Positions 8,324 through 16,804 of a stretch of DNA of 21,835 nt are shown in pieces (the first letter of the stretch is position 1; every line of letters starts with the position of its first letter). Source of the DNA: Bacillota bacterium (GTDB taxonomy: Bacteria; Bacillota_I; Bacilli_A; RF39; UBA660); NCBI GenBank assembly GCA_003149915.1, contig QAMK01000007.1, forward strand, positions 1-21,835, read 5' to 3'. The notes below the pieces were generated by a model, which saw only the letters and a program-made list of their open reading frames with translations, ran no database searches and was not told the DNA's origin. A program made the position numbers and the translations under genes.

Positions 8324-8351
8324 AAAAAGGACTATTTTGTTAGTCCTTTTT
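8324..8351 (-). terminator. Terminator after secG
   Basis: AAAAAGGACTA and TAGTCCTTTTT form an 11-bp stem around TTTTGT, followed by T-rich sequence on the minus strand. The stem core and loop are the same as in 6081-6108 apart from one base pair. Confidence 0.8.
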
Positions 8352-8359
8352 CACTATGT

Positions 8360-8575
8360 TTACATAAATTCTGCAATTAAACTAATTCCAAAGAATAATA
8401 ATCCTAGAACCATCGTCAATCTACTGATAAATAATTCTAGACCTCTTTCTTTTCTTTTTGAAAATAAATCTGAATTACCGCCAGTAATAATTTGAGATGC
8501 GGCTTCGGCTTTGTTACTTTGTAATAAGACAATTGCAATCAATAAAATGGAAATAATGATTAAAACTGTTTCCAT
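8360..8575 (-). CDS. secG: Protein translocase subunit SecG
   Basis: Small membrane partner of SecY and SecE that assists protein export. The 71 residues form two membrane helices (about 2-20 and 50-69) joined by a loop containing the family's typical ASQIITGGNSDLF and a basic KRKERGLE segment, as expected for Bacillota SecG. ATG 8575 has GGAGGG 7-8 nt upstream. It has its own promoter and terminator, and is followed by rnr, as in many Bacillota. Confidence 0.93.
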   Translation of the reverse strand: METVLIIISILLIAIVLLQSNKAEAASQIITGGNSDLFSKRKERGLELFISRLTMVLGLLFFGISLIAEFM

Positions 8576-8598
8576 ATGATCGCCCTCCGTTTTCTACC

Positions 8599-8627
8599 TA
8601 TATAATTTACCATAAAATACGCGACAA
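8599..8627 (-). promoter_or_regulatory. secG promoter
   Basis: Minus-strand TTGTCG (8627-8622), a 17-nt spacer and TATATA (8604-8599) lie in the short gap before secG. Confidence 0.55.
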
Positions 8628-8641
8628 TGCAAGAAATTATG

Positions 8642-11600
8642 TTATCCTTGGCTGAAAACAGATAGTAAGATTCCTAAAAGAACACAGGAACTGCCTCCTA
8701 GAAGCAAGAAAATGAACACTGGATTTGATAATCCTGTCACGGCTGGGGCTGGTGTTGGAGCCACATAGTTGATGGCATCTCCTTTTTCATCGAACGTTAT
8801 CACATCTCCTAATACTTCTACCTCTATATATTTTTGTTTTTCTGCTTTTAACTTGTGTAGTAAGATTGGATCTTTGACATAACGCTCTTGCACTAAATTG
8901 GAAGCCATTTTGTAAAACTCTTGTTCCGTCGGTATTTTAAGTGTCACAAGTTCCTTTAAGGCCGAATCATAAATCGAATCTTTTTTAATTAAAAGTCCCA
9001 TCCGATTTCCGTCGTAAGCATTGTTCAAAAACATCGGACTGTCGAACAAAAGACTTTTCTCAGTAATCATACGTTTTAAATATGTTACAAATCGGTCTTC
9101 CTTACTCATATTTAGTGCTTGATTAATAAAATTTTGCTCATCTAATATTTTAGTTGCATCTTGAATAATTTGAGTTGGATTTTTAGCAGCTTCATAAATT
9201 TCTCTAGAAATTGCCTGGAAAAAGTGTCCTTCTTCTCCACTTATATCACTATAACGTTTATTAATTGACATAACTTGTTCCATTAATTCTGTAAAACTTT
9301 CAATATTTTCATAATATGCATGAAGTTCTTCACGTTTTTCATCTGATAGAGATGATAAAATGGAACCGACAAATACTTTGATTACTGGCGTACTTATATG
9401 ACGGTGATATGCACTAGCATAACTGTCGATTAAAACTTTAATCGTCGTAGCAAATGTGAAGAATTGGAAGTAGTATTTTAACGTTTCTTTTTGTAAGACT
9501 GTTTCTAATCGTTCTTTTTTTGCTTCTTTTTCTGGTGTTCGATTCAATACACCTTCTAATTTGTCGATACTCTGTTGCAATCTTGAAGATACTTGTTTAT
9601 AGTTAACGAACTTATTATCACATATTTCGGCATTCAACGTAATATCCTGACGTCTATTTCCTTCAAAGTTATAGTAACCGTTGTTAAATAGAATGGCCAA
9701 TTGACGTCCTAGTACTTTAGCGAACTCAATCACATACGTTTGAGTATTTACATACTTTTCTGAATCTAGGGAAAGGGAAAATTCAAATAAGTCTTTTAAT
9801 CTTTTTTCATCCTTGCTTTTTAAAGCATACTCGAAGTCCGTTACACGGAAGATGTTATCGACTAATTTCTTTTCTTGACCGATGCGGAATCCTTTATTAT
9901 TTGCTCTTGAAAATTCAATTGCTTCTTTGGTATTGATGTATTCGGAGTGACCTACTCTTGCTAAGTAATCTTCCAAATATTCATCTAATGTAGGGATTAA
10001 AAACTCTTCAGTCGCTTGATGAGGCATAATTCCCACTTGAACAATGGTTGGAGTATAAAATCCTAACTCTTGCAGTTCCCGAGATAATTTCTTTTCATGT
10101 TGTAATTCTTCCAATGAGCATGCGGCACGGAATCGCAAATATTTGTTCCCATCTTTTTCAATCAATTGTAGTGTGTACGGAGTATTATCGTCACCAATTA
10201 AATTCTTGTAACGAGTTACTCTAGAGCATACCAATTTCGTTGGTATCAACATTGGATCGACACCTTTGTATTGCATAAACTTTCCATCATTTGTCAATGT
10301 AAAAACACTACGTCCGACTGAATAGCTGCCATATGCTAAATTAAATACGTTTTTATTTAATAGTTTAGTAATTTCTTGACGCTTCATCGTAGTGTCCATA
10401 ATTTTAATGTTACTTGGTAAAGAAACCGGATGAAAGACGCAGTAGTCTTCTTTTTCTTCCAATGTTCCCGGAAATAATAAATCATCGATTACTAATTTAT
10501 ATAATTGGTTTTGTCGCTCTAATAAGGCGATGGCCTTTTTCCAAGAAGGAGATTTCATCAAAATAGAGTTTTGATAGTGGACCCAATCAACGTAATCGTA
10601 ATAGTTGATTCCCTCTTTTGGAGCAGAAATCGGTTTTAAATGATAAAAATCGTACGTGTTTGGTAATTTGTCCAACAATTTGAGATATTGATTCCAATGC
10701 TTCATGCCATCGCGAATTAAATTCATTGCAATCGATTTGCTTTCTTCATCTTTTAGATAATCGATTCCTACTTTGAAGTTATAAAGTGCTCTGTTTTTTA
10801 AATCTGTTGCTAAATCTAATATTTTATCTTGCTCTTCCGTATATTGCTTTAAATATACGATTTCTTCTGTAGGATCCGTCACTTCTAGTTGCATCAACTT
10901 ACTTAGTACGACAGATTCCATCTCTTCTTTAGAAGAAAATTCATGAATGCCACGGAACTGTTTTAAAATGTATTCAAAGTAATACCACTTATCATCTTTT
11001 TGGTAAGCAATAAAACTATGCATTCTAGTTGGATGCTTTTCGTTCATGAAGACGTACCGTTGATATGGAATTTCTTGTTCTTCAAAAAAACCGGCTTCTA
11101 ACTCAATTAGGTCAGGAAGGGAACCAATCGTCAGTGGAATATAATTTTTAAAGTTTTTTAATGTCCAATTTTCGTAATACAAGGCCGTACTTGCAATGCG
11201 CAATTTCGTTCCTACACTGTCGTCTTCTTTTTTTATAAAATCTGGTAACGTCGTATATATATTTTTTAGGTAATTTACAACTCTCGTATCATTATAAGTA
11301 ATAATTTTATTACTGCTTAACAGTTTATTATCATCATCGAGTGGCAAGCGATACGTTTTTCCATTTTGTTGTAGTAAGAAACCATAGTCGTAATTCTTAA
11401 TCAAGAAATCCAATAATCCTTGTGGAGTAATGACCATGTATTTACTAAAGATATGATTGTTTTTATCTGGAATGATACATTTTAATCGTTCAAATTTTAG
11501 TTTAATTACTTTTTTTACTTCATCTAATGAAAAGGAGGTATTGTTAATATATTCGTTAATCGTATCGCTAACTTGTTCGTTCAAGATATTGGGATAGGTG

Positions 11601-11650
11601 GCCGCAAGGGCAATGACATAGTCATAAATTGCCAGTTGCCTGTTATTCAT
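8642..11650 (-). CDS. Large tail-anchored protein of unknown function, 1002 aa
   Basis: Not recognised as a whole. ATG 11650 is chosen over an upstream ATG at 11680 because an AGGAGGCGG ribosome site ends 5 nt before it. There is no signal peptide; a single hydrophobic helix ends the protein (about 974-998, followed by a few residues), preceded by a Pro/Ala linker (APTPAPAV), so a large cytoplasmic part anchored by its C-terminus is likely. Residues about 150-260 resemble papain/transglutaminase-fold proteins (PTRMHSF, DKWYYFE, FRGIHEFSS), but the usual catalytic Cys site reads GSLPD. Residues about 436-690 (GRSVFTLTNDGKFMQYKG, a helix with EELQHEKK, then a GYYNFEGNRRQD segment) faintly recall protein-kinase-like SelO. 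Helical, charged regions fill the rest. It is transcribed divergently from yvcK. Function unknown. Confidence 0.85.
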   Translation of the reverse strand: MNNRQLAIYDYVIALAATYPNILNEQVSDTINEYINNTSFSLDEVKKVIKLKFERLKCIIPDKNNHIFSKYMVITPQGLLDFLIKNYDYGFLLQQNGKTYRLPLDDDNKLLSSNKIITYNDTRVVNYLKNIYTTLPDFIKKEDDSVGTKLRIASTALYYENWTLKNFKNYIPLTIGSLPDLIELEAGFFEEQEIPYQRYVFMNEKHPTRMHSFIAYQKDDKWYYFEYILKQFRGIHEFSSKEEMESVVLSKLMQLEVTDPTEEIVYLKQYTEEQDKILDLATDLKNRALYNFKVGIDYLKDEESKSIAMNLIRDGMKHWNQYLKLLDKLPNTYDFYHLKPISAPKEGINYYDYVDWVHYQNSILMKSPSWKKAIALLERQNQLYKLVIDDLLFPGTLEEKEDYCVFHPVSLPSNIKIMDTTMKRQEITKLLNKNVFNLAYGSYSVGRSVFTLTNDGKFMQYKGVDPMLIPTKLVCSRVTRYKNLIGDDNTPYTLQLIEKDGNKYLRFRAACSLEELQHEKKLSRELQELGFYTPTIVQVGIMPHQATEEFLIPTLDEYLEDYLARVGHSEYINTKEAIEFSRANNKGFRIGQEKKLVDNIFRVTDFEYALKSKDEKRLKDLFEFSLSLDSEKYVNTQTYVIEFAKVLGRQLAILFNNGYYNFEGNRRQDITLNAEICDNKFVNYKQVSSRLQQSIDKLEGVLNRTPEKEAKKERLETVLQKETLKYYFQFFTFATTIKVLIDSYASAYHRHISTPVIKVFVGSILSSLSDEKREELHAYYENIESFTELMEQVMSINKRYSDISGEEGHFFQAISREIYEAAKNPTQIIQDATKILDEQNFINQALNMSKEDRFVTYLKRMITEKSLLFDSPMFLNNAYDGNRMGLLIKKDSIYDSALKELVTLKIPTEQEFYKMASNLVQERYVKDPILLHKLKAEKQKYIEVEVLGDVITFDEKGDAINYVAPTPAPAVTGLSNPVFIFLLLGGSSCVLLGILLSVFSQG

Positions 11651-11678
11651 GATACCGCCTCCTATCCTACATATCATC

Positions 11679-11684
11679 ATTATA
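11679..11684 (-). promoter_or_regulatory. -10 element for the tail-anchored protein gene
   Basis: TATAAT on the minus strand, 28 nt before the ATG. No convincing -35 is visible. Confidence 0.35.
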
Positions 11685-11718
11685 TCACAAAAATCAATAC
11701 TTTTAATAGAATATATTG

Positions 11719-11724
11719 TATAAT
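11719..11724 (+). promoter_or_regulatory. -10 element for yvcK
   Basis: TATAAT on the plus strand, 17 nt before the yvcK ATG. The -35 (AATACT, 17-nt spacing) is poor. The leader would be only about 10 nt, just enough to hold the AGGTGG ribosome site. Confidence 0.4.
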
Positions 11725-11741
11725 TAATTTAGGTGGTAAAT

Positions 11742-12689
11742 ATGAAAAAGAAAATCGTCGCCTTAGGTGGCGGCACAGGTATGTCTTCGCTATTACGTGG
11801 GTTAAAAGATTTTCCTGCTGATATTACGGCAGTTATCACGGTTAGTGACAATGGTAGTTCAACAGGAAAATTGAGACAAGAGTTCTCTATTCCTGCCATT
11901 GGGGATATTCGAAAGGTACTTACCAATCTTTCTTCTCTTCCTGACGAAGTCAAAGAAATTATGGAATATCGGTTTCATACTTACAGTGATTTAAACGGAC
12001 ACCCAATTGGAAATTTAATTTTAACCGCACTTTTAAATAAAACTGGAAATTTAAAGAAAAGTATCGAATATTTAAGTACGTTGTTAGATGTCAAACAGAA
12101 AGTTTTACCTTTATCTGAGGATTCCTTAACTTTGATGGGAGAAACCACGGATGGTACTATTATCGAAGGAGAAGCGAACGTCACTGAGGCAGGGAAAAAG
12201 ATTAAACGAGTCTTTTATAAGCAAGAACCGAATGTACTTTCTGAAGTAATCGATGCTATTAAAGAAGCGGACTTAGTCATCATCAGTATGGGCAGTTTAT
12301 ACACCAGCATCATGCCTCATCTCATCTGTAAAGAAGTCGTTCAAGCTGTTCGTCACACAAAAGGAAAAGTTATGTACTTGTGTAATGCTATGACACAACC
12401 AGGTGAAACAGATACGTTTACGGTGAGTGATCACTTAGAGGCATTAGAAAAGTATTTAGGAAAACATACCATTGACGTTGTCGTAGCTTCCAACACGAAA
12501 ATTAATCCGGATGTGCTTCATAAATATCAAACAACAGAAGAGAAAGATCCTGTCGTCATCGATTATGAGCAAATTGACGATATGGGAATCGAACTGATTG
12601 AAGGAGATTTATTGACAACTGAAGATGGAACGATTCGTCATGACAGTATGAAACTCAGTTCTTTGATTTTTGCATATCTATTTAAATAA
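11742..12689 (+). CDS. yvcK: YvcK-type gluconeogenesis/morphogenesis factor (CofD-like fold)
   Basis: YvcK proteins are cytosolic CofD-fold proteins reported in Bacillus to bind UDP-sugars and to be needed for growth on gluconeogenic carbon and for normal placement of wall-synthesis enzymes. Seen here: the nucleotide-binding start KIVALGGGTGMSSLLRGLK, SDNGSSTGKLR, GDIRKVLTNLS, NGHPIGNLIL and SMGSLYTSIMPHL, over 315 aa, the usual length. ATG 11742 is used with AGGTGG 5 nt upstream; a GTG at 11733 would overlap that site. It stands alone here, without the yvcJ and whiA neighbours common elsewhere, and converges on eno. Its role in wall growth fits murD and the FemAB/X-type gene nearby. Confidence 0.95.
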   Translation: MKKKIVALGGGTGMSSLLRGLKDFPADITAVITVSDNGSSTGKLRQEFSIPAIGDIRKVLTNLSSLPDEVKEIMEYRFHTYSDLNGHPIGNLILTALLNKTGNLKKSIEYLSTLLDVKQKVLPLSEDSLTLMGETTDGTIIEGEANVTEAGKKIKRVFYKQEPNVLSEVIDAIKEADLVIISMGSLYTSIMPHLICKEVVQAVRHTKGKVMYLCNAMTQPGETDTFTVSDHLEALEKYLGKHTIDVVVASNTKINPDVLHKYQTTEEKDPVVIDYEQIDDMGIELIEGDLLTTEDGTIRHDSMKLSSLIFAYLFK

Positions 12690-12702
12690 ATCATTTCAAA
12701 AT

Positions 12703-12740
12703 AAAAAAGCCTTGTTTCAATTGAAACAGGGCCTTTCTTT
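12703..12740. terminator. Bidirectional terminator between yvcK and eno
   Basis: GCCTTGTTTCAA (12709-12720) pairs with TTGAAACAGGGC (12721-12732), with A-runs on the left and T-rich sequence on the right. It can stop both the plus-strand yvcK and the minus-strand eno transcripts. Confidence 0.8.
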
Positions 12741-13969
12741 TATTTACGTGATAATTCTTCTTCAATTCTAAGAAGTTGATTATATTTGCACATACGATCC
12801 GTTCTAGACATAGATCCTGTCTTGATTTGACCTAAATCTAATCCAACTGCTAAATCGGCAATTGTCGTATCTTCTGTTTCACCACTACGGTGAGAAATAA
12901 CTGTGTTGTATCCGTTTTCTTTTGCTAAGTTAATGGTGTCGATTGTTTCACTGATTGTACCAATTTGGTTTACTTTAATTAAAATGGCATTACCAGCATG
13001 ATTGTCGATTCCCTTTTGTAAATATTTCTTATTTGTTACAAATAGGTCATCTCCAACTAGTTGAACTTTATCGCCAATTTCTTGCGTAACTTTTGTAAAT
13101 CCTTCCCAGTCGTTTTCATCTACAGGATCTTCAATCGTAATAATTGGATATTTTGAAATTAAATCTTTGTAATATTCGATTAATTCATCTGTCGTTAGAC
13201 TGACACCTTCACCTGCTAAAACGTATTTTCCGTCTTTGTAGAATTCACTTGCAGCAACATCGATTCCTAATTTTACATCTTTATCTGTATAACCAGCACG
13301 GTTGATGGCTTCCATAATTAGTGCGAATCCTTCTTTGTTGCTCTTTAAATCTGGAGCAAATCCACCTTCATCTCCAACACCAGTAGCATATCCATGTTCT
13401 TTTAAAACGTTCTTTAAATTATGGAATACTTCTGAACCGATGCGTACTCTTTCATGAATCGTATCAGCTTGTGGAATAATCATATATTCTTGGAAGTCTA
13501 AACTATTATCTGCATGTGCTCCACCATTGATGATATTCATCATTGGAACTGGAAGTGTTGTACCATTTCCTACATAAGCATACAGTGGTTTACCTGCATT
13601 CATTGCAGCAGCTTTTAAACAAGCCATAGAAACACCTAGAATGGCATTTGCACCTAACTTGCTCTTTGTTTCTGTTCCGTCTAATTCGATCATAGCATTA
13701 TCGATTGCTCTTTGATCTTCTACTTCCATTCCTACGACACGATCGCGAATTACAGTATTTACATTTTCAACAGCTTTTAATACGCCTTTGCCCATGAAAC
13801 GGCTCTTATCGCCATCACGTAATTCTAAGGCTTCTCTTTCACCAGTAGAGGCTCCAGAAGGGACAGCAGCTCTTGCCATCATTCCGTTTTCTAAGATTAC
13901 GTCTACTTCAACTGTTGGGTTTCCTCTTGAATCTAAAATTTCTCGTCCAATTACATTTTTAATCTTCAT
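12740..13969 (-). CDS. eno: Enolase
   Basis: Converts 2-phosphoglycerate to phosphoenolpyruvate in glycolysis, in the cytosol, with Mg2+. Family motifs are all present: [16 protein letters not shown] at the start, [67 protein letters not shown] and [15 protein letters not shown]. At 409 aa it is a little shorter than the usual 425-435; the C-terminus stops soon after [11 protein letters not shown], so the last helix or strand is trimmed. Its ATG lies 11 nt inside the end of murD, and GGAGGAA within murD serves as its ribosome site, so translation is probably coupled. Confidence 0.98.
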   Translation of the reverse strand: MKIKNVIGREILDSRGNPTVEVDVILENGMMARAAVPSGASTGEREALELRDGDKSRFMGKGVLKAVENVNTVIRDRVVGMEVEDQRAIDNAMIELDGTETKSKLGANAILGVSMACLKAAAMNAGKPLYAYVGNGTTLPVPMMNIINGGAHADNSLDFQEYMIIPQADTIHERVRIGSEVFHNLKNVLKEHGYATGVGDEGGFAPDLKSNKEGFALIMEAINRAGYTDKDVKLGIDVAASEFYKDGKYVLAGEGVSLTTDELIEYYKDLISKYPIITIEDPVDENDWEGFTKVTQEIGDKVQLVGDDLFVTNKKYLQKGIDNHAGNAILIKVNQIGTISETIDTINLAKENGYNTVISHRSGETEDTTIADLAVGLDLGQIKTGSMSRTDRMCKYNQLLRIEEELSRK

Positions 13970-15311
13970 CGTTTAATTCCTCCACATATTTTTTGAATTC
14001 TGCGCCTCTTACTTCGCATTCCTTGTATTGATCCCATGAAGCGCTAGCGGGACTTAGAAGTACTATGTCTCCTGATACAGCAATTTCCATTGCTTTTGGG
14101 AATGCATCTTTTAAATATTCGTAACTGTAAGTTGGAATATTTAATTTGTTGCCATAATCTTGAACGCGATTACGGCAAGTACCAATTGCTAAGATTGCTT
14201 TCACATGGTCCATGTATGGCGTCAATTCGTTAAAGTCTTGACCACGTTCCATACCACCTAGAAAAATAATCGTCGGTTCTTTGAATGTCTGTAATGCAAT
14301 TTGGGTACATTTAATATTCGTTGCTTCGGTATCGTTATAAAAAGTGATACCATGATAGTTTCTTACAAACTCTAAGCGGTGCTCTACACCACGGAATGTT
14401 TTTAAAACTTGGATAATATCTTCTTTTGGGACACCAACTTTTCGTACTGCTAAAATGGCAGCCATAATATTTTCATAATTGTGTGTTCCTTTTAAGAAAA
14501 TATCGGATGTTTTGATAAACTCTTCGCCATCTAGATAAATTGAGTGATCCTTCAAGTAAATATTGGTATTAGTCGTCTTACTAGAAAAATATTCTTTGGT
14601 CGATAATATGTTCTGCGTTTGCATCTGAACATCTTGATTGTCGTAATTCAAAATGGCAAAATCAGCGCTTGTTTGGTTTTGAAATAACTTTGTTTTTACA
14701 TTTTTGTAGTTTTCATAACTCTTTAAAAAATCGATATGCGCCGGACTTAGATTTGTCATCACGGCAATATGTGGATGGAACTCTTTGACATCGTTCAACT
14801 GTTGGCAAGATACTTCCATCACGATGATATCGTCTTTCTTTAATTTAGGCAAAAAACTACATAGAGGATAGCCAATATTTCCTGCTAGATGAACAGACTT
14901 ACCAGACATTTTAATCATTTCATAAATTAACGTTGTCGTCGTCGTCTTACCATTCGTACCAGTGATTCCAATTAATGTCACATCTTTCGGCAATAAGCAA
15001 TAAGCGACTTCTACTTCATTTAAGACTTCAATTCCTAGTTCTCTCGCTTTTAATACATACTTGTGATCAATTGGAACACCTGGATTTTTAACCAAATAGT
15101 CGAAACTTTCATCTAACAAATCGTCGGGATGACTACCAAAGATAAATTTTACACCTAAATCTGTTAACTCTTTTACTTGTTCAGCATTCTGTTTGGATTC
15201 ATCCTTTCCATCATTCAAGATGACTTCATTTCCTCTTTGAATTAGCAATTTCGCAGCCTCATAACCACTTCTTGCAAATCCAAGAATTAAAATTTTGTTG
15301 TTTGTAAACAT
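13959..15311 (-). CDS. murD: UDP-N-acetylmuramoylalanine--D-glutamate ligase
   Basis: Adds D-Glu to UDP-MurNAc-L-Ala with ATP, the second ligase step of the peptidoglycan stem peptide. An N-terminal Rossmann-like start ([18 protein letters not shown]) is followed by the Mur ATP site [13 protein letters not shown] (115-127), a central domain ([28 protein letters not shown]) and a C-terminal domain with HRLEFV, NDTEATN and [19 protein letters not shown]. At 450 aa it is normal. The start is ATG 15311, with AAAAGGTGAT upstream; an earlier ATG at 15368 has no ribosome site. It is outside any dcw cluster and instead forms an overlapping pair with eno. Confidence 0.96.
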   Translation of the reverse strand: MFTNNKILILGFARSGYEAAKLLIQRGNEVILNDGKDESKQNAEQVKELTDLGVKFIFGSHPDDLLDESFDYLVKNPGVPIDHKYVLKARELGIEVLNEVEVAYCLLPKDVTLIGITGTNGKTTTTTLIYEMIKMSGKSVHLAGNIGYPLCSFLPKLKKDDIIVMEVSCQQLNDVKEFHPHIAVMTNLSPAHIDFLKSYENYKNVKTKLFQNQTSADFAILNYDNQDVQMQTQNILSTKEYFSSKTTNTNIYLKDHSIYLDGEEFIKTSDIFLKGTHNYENIMAAILAVRKVGVPKEDIIQVLKTFRGVEHRLEFVRNYHGITFYNDTEATNIKCTQIALQTFKEPTIIFLGGMERGQDFNELTPYMDHVKAILAIGTCRNRVQDYGNKLNIPTYSYEYLKDAFPKAMEIAVSGDIVLLSPASASWDQYKECEVRGAEFKKYVEELNDED

Positions 15312-15327
15312 AACTATCACCTTTTCC

Positions 15328-15333
15328 ATTATA
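15328..15333 (-). promoter_or_regulatory. -10 element for murD-eno
   Basis: TATAAT on the minus strand, 17 nt before the murD ATG. The -35 is weak. It supports the shorter murD start, since the longer ORF would begin upstream of the transcript. Confidence 0.45.
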
Positions 15334-15394
15334 CTATAAAATATGGGGAAAAGAGAAGAAAAACGCATGAAATATGCTATAATATAAATATAAT

Positions 15395-15423
15395 TTGATA
15401 TTTTTGGTAATTTATGGTATAAT
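15395..15423 (+). promoter_or_regulatory. Promoter of the FemAB/X-type gene
   Basis: TTGATA (15395-15400), a 17-nt spacer and TATAAT (15418-15423) lie 29 nt before the ATG. It is one of the best promoters in the window. Confidence 0.75.
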
Positions 15424-15451
15424 ACCTATCTTTAAGAAAGGAGGGCCCAAT

Positions 15452-16720
15452 ATGAAAATCGTAACATTGAGTGCAGAAGAATTTGATCACTTTGCAGATA
15501 ATCATAAGTATCGTAACTATTATCAAACTTCCGCTTATGGAAATTTAATGAGAAAGCACGGTTTCGAAGTAAACTATTTAGGATTTAAAAGTAGCGATGG
15601 GAACTTAATTGGTGCTAGTCTTCTCCTTTCTAAAAACTTATTTGGAAAATATCGTTATGCTTACGCTCCACATGGGTTTTTAATCGATTATAATAATCCA
15701 GATTTAATCAATGAACTTGCCGATAAACTTCAAAAATTATTATTAAAACAACAATATATCTTTTTAAAAATCGATCCATTGATTCATTGTTCCGAACGAA
15801 ATAAAAAAGGTGTAGCATTAAATTACAATCCTAAAGTAAATTTAACATTAGAGATTTTAAAAAAAGCCGGATTTGAGCACCATGGATTTAATAAATATTT
15901 TGAAACTTTAAAACCTCGTTGGAATGCGGTTTTACGTTTGGATCGTCCTGCAGATATGTTGTTCTTATCTTTTGACAAACAGATCCGAAATAAACTTAGA
16001 AAAGCAAAACGTTGTGGAGTTGAAGTTTATCAGGGTACAGCAAATGATATTCCTTTATTTTATGATTTTATCAAGAAAAAGCATAATCGAAATTTAAAAT
16101 ATTATCAAGATTTTAATGAAGCATTCAAAAAAGAGCAAAACTTTGAAATTTACTTAGCTAAGATTAATCCACAAACTTTGATTTTAACTACAAAAACAGA
16201 TTATGAGCGAGAATTACGTTTGAACGATGAATATAATTTTGCAATCCAAGATTACAACTCTAAACGAAAAAATGTTAAAAGAGCAATTAACAAAAAAATG
16301 ACTTCCGACCGATTATTAGCGTCTTATAAAGAACGCTTGATTCATGCTACAAACTTACTAAAAGAACATCCGGATGGAATTGTCATTGCTGCTTGTGCCA
16401 TTGTAAAATACGATAAAGGCATTAATTTATTAATTGAGGGATGCAATTCTAAATACAGTTCGTTTAATCCAAATTATTTGTTGAAGTGGGCTCTCATTCA
16501 AAAATTTTCTAAATTAGGTTATCATTATTTTAATTTAAATGCAATTACTGGTGAATTCAATGTTCATAATAAATATAGTGGTTTGAATGAGGCAAAGTTA
16601 GGATTCAATGCCACGGCGATTGAATTTATTGGGGAATTTGATTTTATTATCAATCCAACTATGTATCAATTATCACAAACGAATTTCATTCGAAGAAAAA
16701 TTGCAAAAAAGGCTTCTTAA
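15452..16720 (+). CDS. FemAB/X-type peptidoglycan interpeptide-bridge aminoacyltransferase
   Basis: Enzymes of this family use aminoacyl-tRNA to add an amino acid to the stem-peptide side chain of a lipid-linked wall precursor. Seen: two GNAT-like halves (about 1-160 and 160-240 plus 305-422), with YQTSAYGNLMRKHGFEV, YRYAYAPHGFLIDY, FLKIDP, the SFDKQIRNKLRKAKRCGVEV segment, and a late GCNSKYSSFNPNYLLKW ... YFNLNAITGEF motif. Residues about 248-305 form a charged coiled-coil arm between the halves, as in FemA. At 422 aa it is normal. ATG 15452 follows a strong AAAGGAGGG. Which amino acid is added cannot be told from sequence. Divergent from murD, also a wall gene. Confidence 0.88.
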   Translation: MKIVTLSAEEFDHFADNHKYRNYYQTSAYGNLMRKHGFEVNYLGFKSSDGNLIGASLLLSKNLFGKYRYAYAPHGFLIDYNNPDLINELADKLQKLLLKQQYIFLKIDPLIHCSERNKKGVALNYNPKVNLTLEILKKAGFEHHGFNKYFETLKPRWNAVLRLDRPADMLFLSFDKQIRNKLRKAKRCGVEVYQGTANDIPLFYDFIKKKHNRNLKYYQDFNEAFKKEQNFEIYLAKINPQTLILTTKTDYERELRLNDEYNFAIQDYNSKRKNVKRAINKKMTSDRLLASYKERLIHATNLLKEHPDGIVIAACAIVKYDKGINLLIEGCNSKYSSFNPNYLLKWALIQKFSKLGYHYFNLNAITGEFNVHNKYSGLNEAKLGFNATAIEFIGEFDFIINPTMYQLSQTNFIRRKIAKKAS

Positions 16721-16730
16721 AAGCCTTTTT
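16706..16730 (+). terminator. Terminator of the FemAB/X-type gene
   Basis: AAAAAGGCTT and AAGCCTTTTT form a 10-bp stem around a loop containing the gene's TAA stop (16718-16720), followed by T-rich sequence. Confidence 0.75.
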
Positions 16731-16739
16731 ATTTACTAT

Positions 16740-16775
16740 AAAACAAAAAAAATACGTAAAACAAAAAAAATACGT
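16740..16775. repeat. Perfect tandem duplication of 18 nt
   Basis: The unit AAAACAAAAAAAATACGT occurs twice in a row (16740-16757 and 16758-16775). The second copy runs into the tuf terminator stem, so slippage may have copied one terminator arm. Confidence 0.8.
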
Positions 16776-16792
16776 CGTTACGACGTATTTTT
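16766..16792. terminator. Terminator of tuf, symmetrical
   Basis: AAAAATACGTCG and CGACGTATTTTT form a perfect 12-bp stem with a TTA loop. It ends the minus-strand str operon and could also stop plus-strand read-through. Confidence 0.85.
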
Positions 16793-16804
16793 ATTTTACT
16801 TATC

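Noticed and set aside
11573..11821. Plus-strand 82-codon frame across the yvcK start
   Set aside because: It overlaps the yvcK and the divergent gene starts in another frame and has no ribosome site.
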